33,879 bases of DNA from an uncultured Microbulbifer sp. (GCF_913055755.1 NZ_CAJXKH010000037.1:1-33879), one strand, 5' to 3'; counted from the first letter of the stretch, positions 8,988 through 17,466 are shown. Made by a program: numbers and translations. Notes: a model not told the origin generated them from the sequence alone.

Positions 8988-9045
8988 TGTAATTGAATTT
9001 CCCGCTTTGACAACAAAATTATCCGTCACTACCCCAAACTAGAAA

Positions 9046-9064
9046 CAAATTGTTTTGCAATTTG
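9046..9064. repeat. AT-rich inverted repeat upstream of aceE
   Basis: CAAATTG and CAATTTG are separated by five bases. A wider pair AACAAAT/ATTTGTT (9044-9050 with 9070-9076) surrounds the right arm. It sits in an AT-rich stretch 40 bp before the 17-bp palindrome and may be a regulator or nucleoid-protein site. Confidence 0.35.
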
Positions 9065-9102
9065 GTTTTATTTGTTACTAATCGTCCTATCTGGAAAAAC
9101 GT

Positions 9103-9119
9103 TTGTAGTAATACTACAA
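9103..9119. promoter_or_regulatory. 17-bp palindromic operator candidate for aceEF
   Basis: TTGTAGTA-A-TACTACAA is a perfect 8-1-8 palindrome. Its core TAGTAATACTA fits TNGTNNNACNA, the consensus of the FadR subfamily of GntR regulators, which includes PdhR and LldR. It overlaps a candidate -10 box TACAAT (9115-9120). No pdhR-like gene is present in the window, so the cognate regulator is unknown. Confidence 0.6.
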
Positions 9120-9120
9120 T
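9115..9120 (+). promoter_or_regulatory. Candidate -10 box (TACAAT) for aceEF
   Basis: It differs from TATAAT at one position and lies at the right edge of the palindrome, so a bound repressor would block it. The -35 region is poor. The implied leader to aceE is about 335 nt, with no other gene in it. Confidence 0.35.
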
Positions 9121-9143
9121 CGCCCCCGCTTGAGCACTTGGAG

Positions 9144-9188
9144 CCCGTAATATGGGAGCGGGCCTGAACCCGCCCTACATTTTACGGG
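9144..9188. repeat. REP-like hairpin in the aceE leader
   Basis: Nested stems: the outer CCCGTAA/TTACGGG (9144-9150 with 9182-9188) encloses GCGGG/CCCGC (9158-9162 with 9169-9173) around CCTGAA. On the minus strand the inner hairpin is preceded by GTAG, the tetranucleotide typical of REP sequences mobilised by RAYT (REP-associated tyrosine transposase) enzymes. Only one copy is seen. The rest of the leader (9189-9450) shows no gene and no strong structure. Confidence 0.45.
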
Positions 9189-9461
9189 TCTTGGATTCAA
9201 CGCCGAATTCAAAGTCGAGCCGGTTGCAAGGAGCCTGGGGTTCCTGACCGGCGGTATTCAGGTCGCACAGTCCCTCTGAATTCACTTAACAGCCCAGTAA
9301 AGTTGATCTGTGGACGCTGCTTTTCCGCCAAACATGGTGGCAAACTGGCGAGTGCGGTATCGAACGCGGGGGAATTTCCCGTGTTTGAGGTACTGTTGCG
9401 CGGCAATAAATCTGACCAAATAAAACCGACTCGACGTCGTATATTCGCCGAGGAGCATTTG

Positions 9462-12131
9462 ATGCACGAAGAAACCGACATTCAGGAAACGCAGGAATGG
9501 CTGGATGCGCTGCAAGCGGTTATCCGCCACAGCGGTAAAGAGCGCGCTGCGTTCCTGCTGAAGCAGCTGTCTGATCGCGCCACCAACATTGGCGTTCAGC
9601 TGCCGGCGGCCATCACCACCCCCTATCGCAATACCATTCCGCCCCAGGCCGAAAAGCGTATGCCCGGCGACCTGTTCATGGAACGCCGCATTCGCTCGCT
9701 GATCCGCTGGAACGCGCTGGCGATGGTGGTACGCGCCAACTCCAACAGCGATAGCCTGGGTGGCCACATTGCGAGCTTCTCTTCCGCGGCGACGCTGTAC
9801 GATGTCGCCTTCAACTACTTCTTCCGCGGCAATGAAGGCGAAGAGCGCGGTGACCTGATCTTCTTCCAGGGCCACAGCGCCCCGGGTATCTACGCCCGCT
9901 CCTACCTGGAAGGCCGCTTCGACGAAGAAAAACTGGACAACTTCCGCCGCGAAGTGAATGGCAACGGCCTGTCCTCCTACCCGCACCCGTGGTTGATGCC
10001 GGACTACTGGCAGTTCCCCACCGTTTCCATGGGCCTGGGCCCGATCCAGGCGATCTACCAGGCGCACATCATGCGCTACCTCTCTGCGCGCGACCTGTCG
10101 CCGCGCGGTGACCGCAAGGTGTGGGCATTCCTGGGCGACGGTGAGTGTGACGAACCGGAAACCCTCGGCGCCATCTCCATGGCCGGCCGCGAGAACCTGG
10201 AAAACCTGGTGTTCGTGGTCAACTGTAACCTGCAGCGTCTGGATGGCCCGGTGCGCGGCAACGGCAAGATCGTGCAGGAGCTGGAAGGCGTATTCCGCGG
10301 CGCCGGCTGGAACGTGATCAAGGTCCTGTGGGGCCGCCTGTGGGATCCGCTGCTGGAGAAGGACGACAAGGGCCTGCTGCAGAAAGTCATGGACGAGACC
10401 GTCGATGGCGAGATGCAGAACTTCAAGGCCAATGGCGGCGCCTACACCCGCGAGCATTTCTTCGGCAAGTACCCGGAACTCGAAGAGATGGTGAAAGACC
10501 TCTCCGACGACGAGATCATGAAACTCAACCGCGGCGGCCACGACCCGTACAAGGTCTACGCGGCCTACGCCGAAGCCATGGCCAGCAAGGGCAAGCCCAC
10601 CGTGATCCTGGCGCAGACCGTAAAAGGTTACGGTCTGGGTGCTGCCGGTGAAGCGGCGATGGATACCCACAACGTCAAGAAGATGGATACCGAGGCGCTG
10701 AAGCGCTTCCGCGACCGCTTTGCGATCCCGATTACCGACAAGGAAATCGAGGAGGTGCCGTATTACCGCCCGTCGCCCGACAGCCCGGAAATGAAGTACA
10801 TGGCCGAGCGCCGCAAGGCCCTGGGTGGCCCGGTACCGTCCCGCAGCACTGAAGTGGCGAAGCTGGAAATTCCGGAACTGGATGCCTTCAGTGCACTGAC
10901 CAAAGGTTCCGGCGACCGCGAAATCTCCACCACCATGGCGTTCGTACGCGCGCTGTCGGTACTGGTGAAAGACAAGAAAATGGGCAAGAACGTCGCGCCG
11001 ATTGTGCCCGACGAAGCCCGTACCTTCGGTATGGAAGGCCTGTTCCGCCAGCTGGGTATCTACTCTTCCCAGGGCCAGAAATACACCCCGGTCGACCACG
11101 GCCAGATCATGTATTACAAGGAAGACAAGAAAGGCCAGGTGCTGGAAGAGGGCATCAACGAGGCCGGCGCCATGTCTGCATGGATGGCTCTCGCCACTGC
11201 CTACAGCAACCACGGCGTGCCGATGGTGCCGTTCTACATCTACTACTCCATGTTCGGCTTCCAGCGCATTGGCGACCTCGCCTGGGCCGCGGGCGACATG
11301 CAGGCGCGCGGCTTCCTGGTCGGTGCCACTGCCGGCCGCACAACCCTGAACGGCGAAGGTCTGCAGCACCAGGACGGCCACAGCCACGTGCTGTCTGCCA
11401 CCATCCCGAACTGCAAGAGCTACGACCCGGCTTACGGTTACGACCTCGCCGTAGTGATGCGCCAGGGCCTGAAGGAGATGTACGAAGAGCAGAAGAACCT
11501 CTTCTATTACATCACCATCGAGAACGAAAACTACCTGCAGCCGGAAATGCCGCAAGGTGTCGAGGAAGGCATCATCCGCGGTATCTACAAGCTGGAAAAC
11601 GATTCCCGCAAGCCCGGCAAGGGCAAGGCAGCGAAGAAACATGTACAGCTGGTCGGTGCCGGTTCCATCCTGCGCGAAGTACTCGCGGCTGCGGATATCC
11701 TCGCCGACCAGTTCGGTGTGACCTCCGACGTGTGGAACCTGACCTCCGCCACCGAAGCGGCCCGCGAAGGCCAGGACGTTGCGCGCTGGAACATGCTGCA
11801 CCCCACCGAAAGCCCGCGCAAAGCCTGGATCAGCGAGCAGTTTGAAGGCAACGAGACCCCGGTGGTGATCTCCACCGACTATATCCGCGCCTATGTCGAG
11901 CCCCTGCGCGAGTTTATCGATGGCGATGTGATTGCGCTGGGCACCGACGGCTTCGGCCGCTCCGACAGCCGCGAGCAGCTGCGTCGCTTCTTCGAGGTGA
12001 ACCGCAACTACGTGACCATCGCTGCACTGAAAGGCCTGGCTGATCAGGGCGTGATCGACGCGAAAGAAGTGGCGGAAGCGATCAAGAAGCTGAACGTTGA
12101 CCCGGAAAAAGTAAACCCGCGTCTGGTTTAA
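9462..12131 (+). CDS. aceE: Pyruvate dehydrogenase E1 (homodimeric type)
   Basis: The thiamine-diphosphate-dependent E1 decarboxylates pyruvate and passes the acetyl group to the lipoyl domains of AceF. The start MHEETDIQ at 9462 follows AGGAG with a 6-nt gap and gives 889 aa (E. coli 887). An upstream in-frame extension lacks a ribosome site and homology. GHIASFSSAATLYDVAFNYFF and GHSAPGIYARSYLEGR are E1 active-site regions. The ThDP/Mg motif runs from GDGECDEPE (about residue 225) to the Asn of VVNCNLQRLDGP. Later parts (VPIVPDEARTFGMEGLF, TLNGEGLQHQDGHSH) match the C-terminal half. aceF begins 27 nt downstream. No lpd follows, as in pseudomonads, so E3 must come from elsewhere. Confidence 0.98.
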   Translation: MHEETDIQETQEWLDALQAVIRHSGKERAAFLLKQLSDRATNIGVQLPAAITTPYRNTIPPQAEKRMPGDLFMERRIRSLIRWNALAMVVRANSNSDSLGGHIASFSSAATLYDVAFNYFFRGNEGEERGDLIFFQGHSAPGIYARSYLEGRFDEEKLDNFRREVNGNGLSSYPHPWLMPDYWQFPTVSMGLGPIQAIYQAHIMRYLSARDLSPRGDRKVWAFLGDGECDEPETLGAISMAGRENLENLVFVVNCNLQRLDGPVRGNGKIVQELEGVFRGAGWNVIKVLWGRLWDPLLEKDDKGLLQKVMDETVDGEMQNFKANGGAYTREHFFGKYPELEEMVKDLSDDEIMKLNRGGHDPYKVYAAYAEAMASKGKPTVILAQTVKGYGLGAAGEAAMDTHNVKKMDTEALKRFRDRFAIPITDKEIEEVPYYRPSPDSPEMKYMAERRKALGGPVPSRSTEVAKLEIPELDAFSALTKGSGDREISTTMAFVRALSVLVKDKKMGKNVAPIVPDEARTFGMEGLFRQLGIYSSQGQKYTPVDHGQIMYYKEDKKGQVLEEGINEAGAMSAWMALATAYSNHGVPMVPFYIYYSMFGFQRIGDLAWAAGDMQARGFLVGATAGRTTLNGEGLQHQDGHSHVLSATIPNCKSYDPAYGYDLAVVMRQGLKEMYEEQKNLFYYITIENENYLQPEMPQGVEEGIIRGIYKLENDSRKPGKGKAAKKHVQLVGAGSILREVLAAADILADQFGVTSDVWNLTSATEAAREGQDVARWNMLHPTESPRKAWISEQFEGNETPVVISTDYIRAYVEPLREFIDGDVIALGTDGFGRSDSREQLRRFFEVNRNYVTIAALKGLADQGVIDAKEVAEAIKKLNVDPEKVNPRLV

Positions 12132-12158
12132 GGCCCGCTGAAAAAGGAAGGTAGAGAT

Positions 12159-13796
12159 ATGGCAAAACAAGTCATTAAAGTGCCCGATCTCGGCGGCGCC
12201 GATCAGGTAGATGTAATCGAAATCGCCGTTGCCGTGGGTGACACGGTGGCGGAAGAGGATGCGCTGATTGTGGTGGAGGGCGACAAGGCCTCCATGGATG
12301 TGCCGGCACCGGTGGCCGGCAAGATCCTGAGCATTTCCGTCAAGGAGGGCGACAAGGTCTCCGAAGGCGACGTGATCGGCGAAATGGAAACCGAAGCGGC
12401 CGGCGATGCTGCGGAAGAGCCTGCTGCCGAGGAAAAGGCGGAAGAGCCTGCTCCGGCCGCGGCCGCGGAAGAGACTCCGGCTGCCGCCGCGGCGCCTGCC
12501 GGTGAAGAAAAGGAAGAGGAACTCAAGGTGCCCGATCTCGGCGGTGCCGAGTCCGTGGACGTGATCGAGATTTCCGTTTCCGCCGGGGACACCGTGGAAG
12601 AGGGCGATGCCCTGATCGTGGTGGAAGGGGACAAGGCGTCCATGGACGTACCATCTTCTGCTTCCGGCACCATTGTCTCCCTCTCTGTGAAAGAGGGAGA
12701 CAAGGTCTCCACCGGCGATGTGATCGGGGTGATCAAGACCGTCTCCGGCGGCGCGCCTGCACCCGCCCCGGCGGCCGCGGCTCCCGCTCCGGCGGCAGCG
12801 CCGGCACCGGCCGAGTCCGCGTCCCAGGAGCCGCCCGCGGCGCCGCAGAAGGATCCGCACCTGGAGCGGGACCACACGCCTTCGGCAGAGGTTTATGCCG
12901 GTCCGGCGGTACGCAAGCTGGCGCGCGAACTGGGTGTCACCCTCAACAAGGTCAAACCCACCGGCCCGCGCAACCGCGTCACCAAGGACGACCTGCACGC
13001 CTATGTGAAGGAGCAGGTGAAGAAGGCCGAAAGCGGTGCGGTTGGCGTCGGCGGCGGTATCGGTATTGCACCGATGCCGGAAATCGACTTCAGCCAGTTT
13101 GGCCCGGTCAATGTCGAGCCCATGAGCAAGATCCACAAGCTCACCGCGGCCAACATGTCCCGCAACTGGCTGAACGTGCCCCACGTTACCCAGTTCGACG
13201 ACGCGGACATCACCGAGCTGGAGGATTTCCGCAAGTCCATGAAGGCGGAAGCGGAAAAGCGCGGCGTGAAACTCACCCCGGTGCCGTTCCTGCTGAAAGC
13301 GGCCGCTGCGGCCCTGCGGGAAGTTCCGAGCTTCAACGTGTCCCTGCACAACGACGGCGAGCACATCGTGCGCAAGGACTACGTGCACATCGGCATGGCG
13401 GTAGACACACCGAAAGGTCTGATGGTCCCGGTGATCCGCGATGTGGACAAGAAAGGCCTGTACGAGCTGGCGGAAGAAGCTACCGCAATGGCTGTTGCTG
13501 CCCGCGACGGCAAGCTGAAGCCCCGCGACATGCAGGGTGCCTGCTTCACCATTTCCAGCCTCGGCGCCATTGGCGGCACCGGCTTCACGCCGATCGTCAA
13601 TGCTCCGGAAGTGGGGATCCTGGGGGTTTCCAAGCTGGCGGTCCGCCCGGAGTGGAACGGCAAGGAATTCGTACCGCGGCAGATGTTGCCGCTGGCACTG
13701 TCCTACGACCACCGCGCGGTGAACGGTGGCGATGCCGGTCGCTTCCTGACCTATCTGGCGGCGGTACTGGGCGACGTTCGCCGTCTGTTGCTGTAA
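12159..13796 (+). CDS. aceF: Dihydrolipoamide acetyltransferase, pyruvate dehydrogenase E2
   Basis: The core E2 of the pyruvate dehydrogenase complex transfers acetyl from lipoyl-lysine to CoA. The 545 aa comprise two lipoyl domains with lipoylated lysines K43 and K159, both in VVEGDKASMDVP. Long Ala/Pro/Glu linkers follow. The peripheral subunit-binding domain is about 243-285 (AGPAVRKLARELGV ... TKDDLHAYV). The catalytic domain ends with SYDHRAVNGGDAGRF; H518 and N522 correspond to the His/Asn pair of Azotobacter E2p. E. coli has three lipoyl domains, pseudomonads two. The two lipoyl domains are nearly identical at protein level, pointing to internal duplication. It is cotranscribed with aceE and ends at a strong terminator. 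Confidence 0.97.
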   Translation: MAKQVIKVPDLGGADQVDVIEIAVAVGDTVAEEDALIVVEGDKASMDVPAPVAGKILSISVKEGDKVSEGDVIGEMETEAAGDAAEEPAAEEKAEEPAPAAAAEETPAAAAAPAGEEKEEELKVPDLGGAESVDVIEISVSAGDTVEEGDALIVVEGDKASMDVPSSASGTIVSLSVKEGDKVSTGDVIGVIKTVSGGAPAPAPAAAAPAPAAAPAPAESASQEPPAAPQKDPHLERDHTPSAEVYAGPAVRKLARELGVTLNKVKPTGPRNRVTKDDLHAYVKEQVKKAESGAVGVGGGIGIAPMPEIDFSQFGPVNVEPMSKIHKLTAANMSRNWLNVPHVTQFDDADITELEDFRKSMKAEAEKRGVKLTPVPFLLKAAAAALREVPSFNVSLHNDGEHIVRKDYVHIGMAVDTPKGLMVPVIRDVDKKGLYELAEEATAMAVAARDGKLKPRDMQGACFTISSLGAIGGTGFTPIVNAPEVGILGVSKLAVRPEWNGKEFVPRQMLPLALSYDHRAVNGGDAGRFLTYLAAVLGDVRRLLL

Positions 13797-13823
13797 TTGC
13801 GGCGGCAGATACACCAGTAAATA

Positions 13824-13857
13824 ACGCCGGCGGGGGCTGCTCCGCCGGCGTTTTTTT
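13824..13857 (+). terminator. Rho-independent terminator of aceEF
   Basis: A 10-bp GC-rich stem ACGCCGGCGG/CCGCCGGCGT (13824-13833 with 13842-13851) has an 8-nt loop and is followed by seven T residues. Confidence 0.95.
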
Positions 13858-13937
13858 ATGTCTGTTCATGGACAATCCTATCGCCGCTGCCGGCATCATA
13901 AATATCCGCTGGCGGAAAATTATAGATTGTGTGGATT

Positions 13938-13966
13938 TTGGCGCTGTTATTTGCTGGTTAAATAAT
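13938..13966 (+). promoter_or_regulatory. Promoter for the small lipoprotein cluster
   Basis: -35 TTGGCG (13938-13943), 17-bp spacer, -10 AATAAT (13961-13966). The predicted start near 13973 leaves a leader of about 90 nt before the first lipoprotein. Confidence 0.5.
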
Positions 13967-14008
13967 GTACAGCGTCGTCGAACACTACCTTGCAGCTAAA
14001 CTGAAAAG

Positions 14009-14029
14009 GCCGGGACCTGGAACCCCGGC
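14009..14029 (+). other. Leader hairpin before the lipoprotein cluster
   Basis: The stem GCCGGG/CCCGGC (14009-14014 with 14024-14029) encloses a 9-nt loop and has no T-tract. It lies in the leader between the promoter and the first lipoprotein, so it may affect mRNA stability or translation rather than terminate. Confidence 0.35.
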
Positions 14030-14063
14030 GTGGCCAGTTTGAGATTCGCGAGGTAGTCGAGCC

Positions 14064-14333
14064 ATGAATCGCACAGGGATAGCAGCGGTGGCAGTGGGCG
14101 CCACACTGAGCTTACAAGGTTGTATATTCGTGCCCTACGGCAATGACAACAGTTACGATCCATTCTTCTTCGATCCGGACGACAAGTCCCAGAGTGCCGA
14201 TTTCGTTGAAGTGGGTAATTACCTGCCAAATACCGCGGCACCACCGGCAGCCAGTCGCCAGTGCTCAACGGAAATACACGAGAGCAAGGTAGGTTCCGCC
14301 TGCTGGTATTTCCCGGTAGTGCGGGTGTATTGA
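14064..14333 (+). CDS. Small lipoprotein 1 of three (unknown function)
   Basis: I do not recognise a named family. The 89-aa product begins with a lipoprotein signal (MNRTGIAAVAVGATLSLQGC); the lipidated Cys would be C20, followed by Ile, so outer-membrane sorting is expected. The middle is rich in Asp, Phe and Pro (NSYDPFFFDPDDKSQ). The end contains C-x12-C (CSTEIHESKVGSAC), the first half of the cysteine pattern seen in the next two genes, then stops nine residues later. A ribosome site GAGGTAG lies before the ATG. The gene leads a run of three same-strand lipoprotein genes at 77-79-nt spacing, probably one transcript from the promoter at 13938. Confidence 0.8.
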   Translation: MNRTGIAAVAVGATLSLQGCIFVPYGNDNSYDPFFFDPDDKSQSADFVEVGNYLPNTAAPPAASRQCSTEIHESKVGSACWYFPVVRVY

Positions 14334-14410
14334 TACGGTATATTGAATCGGTGCCTTGAGTGGTGGAAAGGCGCGCCGGATTGTGGAAGTGCTTCAGAAT
14401 AGGAGGCCCA

Positions 14411-14680
14411 ATGCGCAAGCGAACGACACATTTCTCCCTGCTACTATCGCTGCTGGCGGCAGCAACCCTGCTCAGTGCCTGTGGTACCAGCAGCGTGCGT
14501 GATCAGGTGGTCTACCCTAACAGTGCCCCTGTTCCCCGTCAGCCGGCGGCAGAGCAGCAAACCAATTACGATGCCTGTCCAGGGGATGCAGAAGAACTGG
14601 CGCCGGGCTCCATCTGTCCGGCCACCGCCCAGTGCTATGAAATTTCCGGCGGCCGACGCTGTATTGTTTACGAAAAGTAG
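14411..14680 (+). CDS. Small lipoprotein 2 of three (unknown function)
   Basis: An 89-aa product with a clear signal and lipobox (LLSLLAAATLLSAC; lipidated C24). The start at 14411 is set by AGGAGG four bases upstream; a longer frame opening at 14360 lacks both ribosome site and signal peptide. After a polar Gln/Pro linker, the C-terminal domain carries C-x12-C-x5-C-x8-C (from the Cys of DACPGDAEE to RRCIVYEK). The identical spacing occurs in the third protein, suggesting two disulfides in the periplasm or on the surface. Function is unknown. The shared pattern indicates the three genes arose by tandem duplication. Confidence 0.82.
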   Translation: MRKRTTHFSLLLSLLAAATLLSACGTSSVRDQVVYPNSAPVPRQPAAEQQTNYDACPGDAEELAPGSICPATAQCYEISGGRRCIVYEK

Positions 14681-14759
14681 GCGTTCAACGGGTGGTAGGC
14701 CCCCGGTGGGATGGTGACTGACAGGAAGTGGGCGCCGTAAACCGTTTAAAGGAACTGTT

Positions 14760-15053
14760 ATGAAACAACGCTGGATATTCCTGGCGGGGCTGGTGTCAGG
14801 GTGTGGCCTGGTTACCACCGGTTGCAGCAGCACCGGTAACGTGGCGAACCTGGACGGCTTCTGGTGTGACCTCACCGGCACACCCACGACCTATGTACAG
14901 CCGTCGCTCCCGGCCTATCTCACGCCCGCCTATCCCCGCAACTGTTTTACCGGTGATATGGAAGTGCCCGATGCGGGCAGCTGTGTGGCCGGCACCAACT
15001 GCTATCAACTGGATGCCGGTGCCTGGTGCACCGTCGAGGATGCCGCCGGCTGA
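14760..15053 (+). CDS. Small lipoprotein 3 of three (unknown function)
   Basis: A 97-aa product with signal peptide MKQRWIFLAGLVSGCGLVTTGC. Two cysteines could be lipidated: C15 (LVSGC) or C22 (VTTGC); the second gives the more usual signal length. The C-terminal half has C-x12-C-x5-C-x8-C (NCFTGDMEV ... WCTVED), superimposable on lipoprotein 2, with matching GD-x-E, GS-x-C or GSC, CY and C-x-V-E/D positions. AAAGGA precedes the ATG by six bases. It ends facing the M6 protease gene, with a strong hairpin between them. No known family is recognised. Confidence 0.82.
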   Translation: MKQRWIFLAGLVSGCGLVTTGCSSTGNVANLDGFWCDLTGTPTTYVQPSLPAYLTPAYPRNCFTGDMEVPDAGSCVAGTNCYQLDAGAWCTVEDAAG

Positions 15054-15100
15054 CGGGATTTGCCGGCGTTTTCTGTGCTTATCGAGAAATCTGAAACCTG

Positions 15101-15129
15101 AAATAAAAAAGGGCGGCATAATGCCGCCC
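15101..15129 (-). terminator. Terminator of the M6 protease gene, possibly bidirectional
   Basis: The stem GGGCGGCA/TGCCGCCC has a TAA loop. On the minus strand it is followed by TTTTTTATTT, a good U-tract. On the plus strand only TTCTC follows, so termination of the lipoprotein transcript would be weaker. Confidence 0.85.
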
Positions 15130-15153
15130 TTCTCATGTCTGCCAGCAGGATTT

Positions 15154-17466
15154 TTAGCGGTACAGCAGTACCTTGCCCACCGACTTGTCATCGCTCTGTG
15201 AAACCACGCGCACCTTCAGTCCGTAGGAGGTAATCGCCCGGCCCGCATCGGGTATGGCGCCATTGCTGTAATCGGCGCTGTCGTCGAATACCGGATTGCG
15301 CTTGGTGTACATATCGCGCAGCAGCAGGCCGTAACCGTCGAGCAGGTCGAGGATCGACTTCTCTGTCTTGTCGATCCCGAACGCCGCATCGCGGATCTGG
15401 TAGCGGGTCGAGGCAACGGAATTGTCGTTCCACCGGTTCAGGTGCTGGTCCGCATCGACAACCCCGAGGAAGCCGTTGCCCGGGTGAATACCCACCCAGT
15501 TGTCTTCATAGCTTTCGTCGGCATACCAGATCACCAGGCCCTGGTTGAACGGGAGCATCTGTCCGGCAACGTTGATATGTTTCAGGCCGGTATCGACACC
15601 GGCATGGGTACGCCATTCGAGCAGGTAGTGGTGGTCGTGCAGGGTGTAACCGACGTTGCGGGTAAACCCATCCAGGGTGAATGCACCATCCCCCTCGGCG
15701 TCATCGGCAAGTACCACGGCATCGTCCACGGAAACCCGGATGTCATCGGCGTAGAAGCCCGGGTTGGCCACGTAGCCGTCGGTCCAGTAGTAGAACACCA
15801 GGTAGAACTGCTGCCCCGCGTAGGCACTGAGGTCGAATTCCGCATCGACCCAGCCGCCGGAAGCGCCGGTAATGCCGTGGCCCGGGTTCTGTCCGTAGGG
15901 GCTGGTTTCCGTGGAAATATTGCCCGCGATCGGGGTCAGGCCATCGGCGTTGTAAACCGCGATGAACGCGTAATCCCAGTCGGTCTCGATATCGTACCAG
16001 GCCTTGAAGTTGACCCTGGCGCTGCTCGCACCGGTCAGGTCCACCGGCGTCAGCATGACGTTGTCGAGGGTGTTACCGCTGCCACTGAAATAGGCGTATT
16101 CGCCACTGCTGGGTACGGTGGTGATTTTTTTCTTCATCGGCAGGTCGATGCGGATGGCATCGTTGTTGCTGCCCTTGCTGACAGCCTGGTCCAGCAGAGC
16201 CTCGATGCCGCCGGCGGGGATATCCTTTAGTGCCACCGTCACGCCGTGCAGCCAGTTACCGCCGTGGTTCTGTTGCAGGAATTGTTTCGCCCAGGCGGAA
16301 AAGCCGGTGGGCTCGGCGCCGGGAATGGTGCCGGCCCAGCTGCCATTGGACATGATCGACCAGGATGAAACCGGTTCACCGCGGCCGGTGTAATCGGTGT
16401 CGTATTCATCCGGCAGGCCCAGGTCGTGGCCGTATTCGTGGCTGACCACGCCGGCGGCCGCGTCGGCGGGCTGGATGGTGTAGTCGTACGCGGCCATGGG
16501 GCCGCCCCAGTAACCCACTTCTGCGGCGGTGCCCGGGATCGGGAAGATGTCCCCCAGACTCCAGCGGTGGGCCCAGATGGCATCTTCACCCAGCTGGCCA
16601 CCGCCGGCCTCTTCACCGACGGAAGAGTGGATGATCAGCACATGGTCAACCAGGCCGTCCGCTTCCCAGAAATTGCCGTCGTCATCCAGATCGTAGCGAT
16701 CCTCGATGTCGAAATCGGACAGGTCGACGGACGGGTCCGCAGCGGCGGCCAGCAGTGCCTCGCGTACCAGGGCGCGGGCATCGCCGTCGATATTGTTGCC
16801 GTAAAACGCGGCGGGCTCGCTGGCCATGTACCAGCCGGCCACGGCGCCGTCGACGGTGTAGCTGTTGCCGGACTGCTGCCAGTAATACTGTTCCATGGAA
16901 ACCAGGTTTTCGCCGTTGGGGCCGGTGAAGCCGGTTTTGGAGAACAGCAGATCGGCGTAGTGCCCGGGGGTATAGTCCGCGTAGTACATATCGGACTCCC
17001 CGGACTGGATACTGTTGTGGGGAAAATCCGGAAATTCCATCAGGATGGCGAGTACCTTCGCGGTGCGGGTCTCTCCGTTATAGGGCTCCAGCTGCAGTGG
17101 TGCTGGCTTGCCTTTTTTGGCTGCGCCGAGCTTGTTGCCGCGACCGTTCTGCAGGGACAGGTTCAGGGAACTGCCGTGGTCGTTGGCCAGCAACGGCACG
17201 GAATCGCTGGAAAGGTTGTGGGTTTGCGCCTGCGCCTGCTTTCCCCGTTGTTTCAGGTAGTCCCGCAGTATCTGCTCTGCCTCTGGCAGGGTCGCATTCT
17301 CCCCAATGCGTCCCGATGCCCTGAGCATTTCCATCAGTTTGGTTTCATTGGCGACCGCCAGGTCCAGCGGCCCGCCCTGCCGTGGCATGTTTGCCGCCTG
17401 TGCACTGGTGACCCCGATTCCGAGCGCAAGTGCGCCGGCGGCAATTAGCCGATAAGGATTGAGCAT
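15154..17466 (-). CDS. Secreted M6 metalloprotease (immune inhibitor A-like)
   Basis: A 770-aa secreted zinc protease. The start MLNPYRL at 17466 follows GAGGAAAAC; a longer frame lacks a ribosome site. The signal peptide LIAAGALALGIGVTSAQA is probably cut before ANMPRQ. A propeptide-like region (about 25-140) precedes the M6 core with KVLAILMEFPDFPHN. The metal site is HEYGHDLGLPDEYD (H343, E344, H347, D353; HExxHxxGxxD), with SIMSNGSWAG as the Met-turn region. The C-terminal part has a beta-sandwich, jelly-roll-like segment (YVANPGFYADDIRVSVDD) typical of the immune inhibitor A architecture. Bacillus InhA degrades host antimicrobial proteins; here a nutritional role in the sea is equally likely. 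It has its own promoter with a palindrome over the -10 box. Confidence 0.93.
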   Translation of the reverse strand: MLNPYRLIAAGALALGIGVTSAQAANMPRQGGPLDLAVANETKLMEMLRASGRIGENATLPEAEQILRDYLKQRGKQAQAQTHNLSSDSVPLLANDHGSSLNLSLQNGRGNKLGAAKKGKPAPLQLEPYNGETRTAKVLAILMEFPDFPHNSIQSGESDMYYADYTPGHYADLLFSKTGFTGPNGENLVSMEQYYWQQSGNSYTVDGAVAGWYMASEPAAFYGNNIDGDARALVREALLAAAADPSVDLSDFDIEDRYDLDDDGNFWEADGLVDHVLIIHSSVGEEAGGGQLGEDAIWAHRWSLGDIFPIPGTAAEVGYWGGPMAAYDYTIQPADAAAGVVSHEYGHDLGLPDEYDTDYTGRGEPVSSWSIMSNGSWAGTIPGAEPTGFSAWAKQFLQQNHGGNWLHGVTVALKDIPAGGIEALLDQAVSKGSNNDAIRIDLPMKKKITTVPSSGEYAYFSGSGNTLDNVMLTPVDLTGASSARVNFKAWYDIETDWDYAFIAVYNADGLTPIAGNISTETSPYGQNPGHGITGASGGWVDAEFDLSAYAGQQFYLVFYYWTDGYVANPGFYADDIRVSVDDAVVLADDAEGDGAFTLDGFTRNVGYTLHDHHYLLEWRTHAGVDTGLKHINVAGQMLPFNQGLVIWYADESYEDNWVGIHPGNGFLGVVDADQHLNRWNDNSVASTRYQIRDAAFGIDKTEKSILDLLDGYGLLLRDMYTKRNPVFDDSADYSNGAIPDAGRAITSYGLKVRVVSQSDDKSVGKVLLYR

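Noticed and set aside
12159..13796. Missing lpd after aceF as a broken operon
   Set aside because: aceEF without lpd and a strong terminator is the normal layout in pseudomonads and relatives.
9282..13814. A 1510-codon open frame antisense to aceE and aceF
   Set aside because: It mirrors both real genes including their spacer, has no ribosome site or domain, and is rich in His/Gln/Arg as expected from the complement of GC-biased codons.
15442..17448. Plus-strand frames of 262 and 340 codons over the M6 protease
   Set aside because: Complement of a conserved secreted protease; no ribosome sites, no domains.
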